Shown here: piece after piece, positions 59,826 to 64,000 of the stretch
Layout: the number at the start of each line of letters is the position of its first letter
Numbering within the stretch: the first letter of the stretch is position 1
From: Panaeolus papilionaceus
Taxonomy: Eukaryota > Basidiomycota > Agaricomycetes > Agaricales
Assembly: GCA_015501605.1 (NCBI GenBank)
Contig: JADNRZ010000001.1
Location: 1,116,001-1,180,000 of the forward strand
Length of the DNA: 64,000 bases
Direction: 5' to 3'
Made by a program: the position numbers and the translations under genes
Notes under the pieces: model-generated
Told to the model about the DNA's origin: nothing
The model's input: only the letters and a program-made list of their open reading frames with translations
Database searches by the model: none

Positions 59826-61506
59826 ATGTCTGAACGCAGTAAATTTTTCTTCCTACGTTCTCACTCTAAATACCTATCAATCAATTGATACACAATTTAA
59901 TCAGGGCAGCAAAAAATATGCGTCATTGGTGCAGGACCAGTTGGATTGGCTGCTCTCAAAACTGTGCTTCAAAGTCCACAGTATAAATGTGGACAATGGG
60001 TTCCCACTGTTTTTGAGACGAAAGAAAAGGTCGGGGGAGTCTGGTAAGAATCGTTGTGCATGTCATTCACAAACTTGAATCTCTCAACTCTGATATATAT
60101 ACTTGCACGACGTTGACAGGGTGTCGCCGACCAATGCGGAAAGGAACGAGTTCGTGGAACGTTCTGCTCTTTATGAATCCTTGACCACAAACCTCCCGCA
60201 CCCTGTTATGGGTTTCACTGGCTTTCTTTTCCCTCCGGAGACGCCACTCTATCCCGATGCTTCCACCGTAGAAACATATCTGGACAACTATTCCAGATAC
60301 CACGAGCTTCATACCCACATCAAGTTCAATACACGGGTCAAATCGGTGAAATATTCTCCTGAACTCTCTAAATGGGTCGTAAGAACCCAGCATCGCGATG
60401 GAGCTGAGCGGGAGCATGAGTTTGATCTTGTTCTTGTCTGTAACGGTCATCATAATGTGCCTCGAATCCCACCAATACTAGGCTTATCAGAGTGGGAGGC
60501 AGCGAAAAAAGCATCGCATTCCATAAGCTATCGAAGTCCCTCCTCTGTACTGCGCCCAGGCGAACCTCCCAATTCTCAAACGGTTCTCGTAGTCGGCGGA
60601 GGGCCAAGCGGAATCGATATTGTGACAGATATTGTCCCTCAATGCAGGCTCGTCATACATTCGACGAGTAAGCCCGGAGGTACCCCCGATAAAGAAATTC
60701 CCGCTGGGAGATTGGAGCAACGGCCACGACTCTTGCGTTTCTTATCCGCTTCCACAGGTACTGTGGAATTTTCGGATGGCAGTATGGTGTCAGGGATCGA
60801 TCACTGCGTACTTGCGACTGGGTATGAGGTTTCCTTTCCTTTCCTGGACGCTACCTATGTTCGACTGGGTATCCGTGTCGGGAAAATGCTGCCGAAGGAG
60901 GTTTATAACACTTCATATGGAGTGTATCCCCTTGTTCGCCACCTCTTCCCCTTTCCCTCGCCTGGATATTCGTCCTTACCGTATCCCAGTCATACGCTGG
61001 CTTTTCTTGGTTTGCTGGTGCGGGTTGCACCATTACCTTTAGCCGAAGCGCAAGCACGGTTTGTTCTTGCTGTATTCGCGAAGCAAGGCCAATCTGCAGT
61101 AGATTGGGAACACGAAGCAGCTTTACTTAAGGATCGAAGGCGAACACTAGAGGAGCGTCTTCAAACGAAGAGAGATGAAAAAATAGCACAGCTGTGGTAC
61201 CGCTTTGAACCTATGGAACAATTTGACTACCGCGATGAAGTAAATAGGCTGGCAGAGAGTATAAGCCCTTGGAATGGGTTTGAACCAGTTCGCGTTAAAG
61301 AATGGGAACGTTTAGTATATGAACGAAAGGATATTCTTAGGCGAACTTGGCGACGGTTGGAACGAAGTGGTGAAGCAAAGGAGTGGATTAAAGGAATTGG
61401 TCACAGTAAAGACAAAGACGTAGTACAACAATGGGTTGATCTTATGTGGCGAGTTATCAAAAGAGGAGAAGAGGAAGAAGAGGAAGAAGAGGACGGTGAT
61501 AAATGA
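59826..61506 (+). CDS. Flavin-containing monooxygenase (FMO-like)
   Basis: Three exons (59826-59838, 59905-60043, 60120-61506) give 512 aa in phase. The first exon carries only MSER. ICVIGAGPVGLAALKTVL is the FAD-binding Rossmann motif (GxGxxG residues 13-18), followed by FETKEKVGGVW. LVLVCNGHHNVPRIPPILGL precedes the FMO-type SHSISYR. VLVVGGGPSGIDIVTDIV is the NADPH site (about residue 210), and CVLATGYEVSFPFLD is the C-terminal ATGY motif. The C-terminal 150 residues are charged and helical, ending in a Glu-rich run. FMOs add one oxygen of O2 to N or S atoms (or do Baeyer-Villiger chemistry) using NADPH. Substrate unknown. Tandem with the acyltransferase. Confidence 0.92.
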
Positions 61507-61653
61507 GGGTCGCGTTGTTTATAGTTATTGACGCGTTAGTTGAGTATTACCGTGACTTGTGAAGTCAAGTATTGATTTACTTTTTGGACCTTGGCTTGAA
61601 CCACCGTCTCCTTATTTTCTGGCTTGGAATTTCTTAAAAGTACAGGCCACAAG

Positions 61654-64000
61654 ATGGACCGGCGCCAATCTGCCATAGACCTTGCTCAACAACATTACGA
61701 TCCGTCAGGTTCTTCAAATTCATCTCAACATATCCCAAGGTTATCGCTTCCAAATGTCAATCACCTTCCCCGTCAACGTTACCAATTATCCTCTGCAATT
61801 GCTCGTTCTCCTGCCGAGGTCAATGTATACCATCAGGCTCATATGCAAAGCTTAGACACAAGGAAAAATTTTGTTGCAACATCCCCTGTGTCGCCAACTA
61901 GTGTGCAGCATGGTCCCCCAGTAACGCATGCTTCATCATATCCTCCTCATCCGACAACTGCACCTCAACAACCTTTTAACCCCCATCGTCTTCAATATAA
62001 TATGCAAGCTTCAGCAGTACACGAAAGACATGCCCAAGCATCTGTGATTCAATCTGAAATTCAAGAGGCCCATCCTCAAAATGTCTCAAATATACCTGGC
62101 CACGTTCGTCGATCCTCATCAGGATCCTTTACCACTGAAGTTTCGACGAATGTTTTGAACGTTATGGCTCCATTTTTTAAGCAGCAAGAAGAAAAAATGG
62201 ATGGCAGGTTCTCAGACCTCACAGCCCAGTTTTCACAAATCACCGACAAGCTGGAAAAAGCTGCCAATGAATCTGTGGAGGAGACAAAAACTGGAACCCA
62301 AGCTATTATGAGGGCTTTATCACACTTAGCTCAGAAGCAACAAGCTCTCGTGGAAGAAATGCAGGCAGTCAAGAATTTTGTTGGTTTTGACGACCACGCC
62401 AAGCAGCCCGTTTACAATCAGGGCGAAAATGGTAGCTTGTACCAGAAGTTGACCGAAATCGCTCACCTTGTGGGCGACTGGATTGAAAAGGCCGGCGATC
62501 CTGAGGCGAACGGTAATTGTGTTGTCTATGTGTGCTCTGCTGTGTTACTTATACCTCTTTCCAGCCGGAAGTCGGCTGGTTGACGAGATTCTTGAATATC
62601 AAAAGACCCTTACCGTCCGAAACCCGTCACCCGTACGCCATGAAATGGGTACAAGTCCAATGTCATCTCGATACCTCAGCGATGAGGATGCCTTGATGGC
62701 AACAGATCGCAGCGTACGCGCAGCAACAATACCACGTGTTGTCCGCCATGAAATGGCTGTCAGTCCTTTGCGCATTGGAGCACAACGAATCGGTTCACCC
62801 CTTCGAACTTCGCGACCTGTGCCAACGACGCGTCAAGGGACGACTGACAATTTGATACGTCCCAATCGCCAAGTCCAAAGTGCTCCAGGGTTTAGGGCTT
62901 CCCCAATCTCCATAGACGGAGGGTCCCAGCCAGGTACGTTCTATAGACTCTGAATTATTGGTACCCCGTTGAAAGTTTGAAAGACGGCGACCAACGACAA
63001 ACATCCAGTGACACACTTGGTGGGCCCATCCCCTTCACTTAACTTTTGAATAGTGCTGTAACTTATACATATGTGATAGTCAACGGAGTTTTCAAGCCCC
63101 AAAACCCTTTGCCTCAGGCTAACGTCAATCCCTTCCAAAGAGCCGTGTCGAGGTCACATCGAACGCCTACACGACGTACCCCATTGAAACCAGCAGTGTT
63201 CAAACATTTGGACCCAGCGAACGCCCATAAACCAGGATTCTCTCCTGCAAATTGGAAAGAGGGACAGGATGACATCGGTACGACAATACGCCTTTTTTTT
63301 GTGTAGTTTCCATCGCTAAACGGGGCACATCGATAGATGAACCCGTCCCCGCATTCGATCCTCCATCTACGTCGAGTCCCAGAACTGTTTTCCCCCTTCC
63401 TCAGGATGAAGAGGTAGACGACTTACTTGGTGGACCCTCTTTTGCACGCGCACCTAAAATGCAGAAAGATAGGTCTTGCTCAGCAGAATCGACATCCTTG
63501 TCCAGTCATGGGTCGTTCCAGCGTCCCCAAAGGGCTACCGAAGCTGCTCCTATGTCAATCGCTCCCAGCACCTCTTCCACATCTCAGGCTTCATCTCTCG
63601 CGTCTTTAGCCTATCCGCCACCGATTGACGAGCTCGTTCAGCAGCAGCAGACTTCGACAACCCCTCTAGTAACCTCTCTGCCCTCTGAGGACGAGGATGC
63701 AGTTGCCAATATGATTCTAGATGCACCCTTGTCCTCTCAAATTGACCCTGAAGACAAGGTAAACACGAAAGATGAGGTTGTTGAGGGTACAGATGGAGAA
63801 GACGAACGACCATCATTAGCTGAGCAATTAGAAACAGCAAAACGTCCAGGATCTGTGGCCACAAGTATATCTGCACTGTTTACCCAATCCTCAAGGAATG
63901 CTACCCCCATGATTGCTTCGAGCTGCTCACCTCCTGCTAAGGAATCGGAATCAGCTTCGAAATGGCCTCAAGAGTTGGAGGTCGATATGGCTCTGTCCAC
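61654..64000 (+). CDS. Large disordered protein of unknown function, cut by the window end
   Basis: The 5' part of a gene that runs past 64000. Exon 1 begins MDRRQSAIDLAQQHYDPSGS; at least three further exons join in phase (acceptors near 62569, 63080 and 63337). The sequence is Ser/Pro/Gln/His-rich and mostly disordered. One helical, coiled-coil-like stretch lies at about residues 170-270 (APFFKQQEEKMDGRFSDLTA, TQAIMRALSHLAQKQQALVE, SLYQKLTEIAHLVGDWIEKA). Later the motif RHEM-x-x-SP occurs twice, and acidic patches (EDEDAVANMILDAPLSSQ) follow. No catalytic domain is visible in the part present. A scaffold role is possible but not supported. Confidence 0.7.

Overview
The window looks like nuclear DNA of a filamentous basidiomycete, most likely an agaricomycete. 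Genes are dense on both strands and are cut by many short introns (mostly 48-100 nt) with GTNNGT donors. The protein set is purely eukaryotic (Nop58, KRR1, uL2, eS25, glucosidase II beta, a KDM3-type JmjC protein) alongside families common in mushrooms (Rds1-type ferritin-like, serine/threonine-rich GPI-like secreted proteins, FMO, HXXXD acyltransferase). No tRNA, rRNA, CRISPR array or intact transposon was recognised. Exon models were read by eye; where exon lengths are given they were checked for consistent reading phase.

Layout. 0.2-1.7 kb: an unrecognised membrane protein (-). 2.2-3.6 kb: NCS6/CTU1 tRNA thiolase (+). 4.1-8.9 kb: a very long disordered protein with a C-terminal MDR oxidoreductase-like domain (-). 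9.2-13.5 kb: a zinc-finger JmjC protein of KDM3 type (-). 14.8-15.5 kb: a divergent histone H3, probably CENP-A (+). 15.7-21.7 kb: two small cysteine-containing secreted, probably GPI-anchored proteins either side of a multi-pass membrane protein. 22.9-24.8 kb: an EAF-type elongation factor (+). 26.6-28.0 kb: an Rds1-type ferritin-like protein (-). 29.6-32.2 kb: a serine carboxypeptidase (-) with two splice or frame anomalies. 32.6-34.7 kb: NOP58 (+). 34.9-37.8 kb: an unknown membrane protein (-). 38.3-39.9 kb: KRR1 (-). 40.1-41.5 kb: an NCBP3-like protein (+). 42.0-43.0 kb: ribosomal protein uL2 (-). 43.5-47.8 kb: a Gln/Gly-rich coactivator with an SSXT-like segment (+). 48.4-50.2 kb: an SH3 protein (+). 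50.6-52.8 kb: an FGGY kinase (-). 53.1-53.6 kb: eS25 (-). 53.8-56.1 kb: glucosidase II beta (+). 57.7-59.3 kb: an HXXXD acyltransferase (+). 59.8-61.5 kb: an FMO (+). 61.7 kb to the end: a truncated disordered protein (+).

Functional themes. NOP58, KRR1, uL2 and eS25 serve ribosome synthesis. The JmjC protein, CENP-A-like histone, EAF and SSXT-like protein serve chromatin and transcription. The NCBP3-like protein belongs to mRNA metabolism and NCS6 to tRNA modification. Carboxypeptidase and glucosidase II beta act in the secretory pathway. Several neighbours are divergent with short shared promoters (KRR1/NCBP3-like, eS25/glucosidase II beta, carboxypeptidase/NOP58, uL2/SSXT-like). The acyltransferase and FMO lie in tandem and could be a small oxidation-acylation module.

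The observations I rate highest are an apparent AT-AC intron beside the catalytic His of the carboxypeptidase, a probable 20-nt deletion in the same gene that removes the conserved IGNG segment, the divergent CENP-A-like histone, the non-standard KRR1 splice junction, and the MDR protein whose fold is interrupted by a long disordered insert. I did not find a clearly new multi-gene system.
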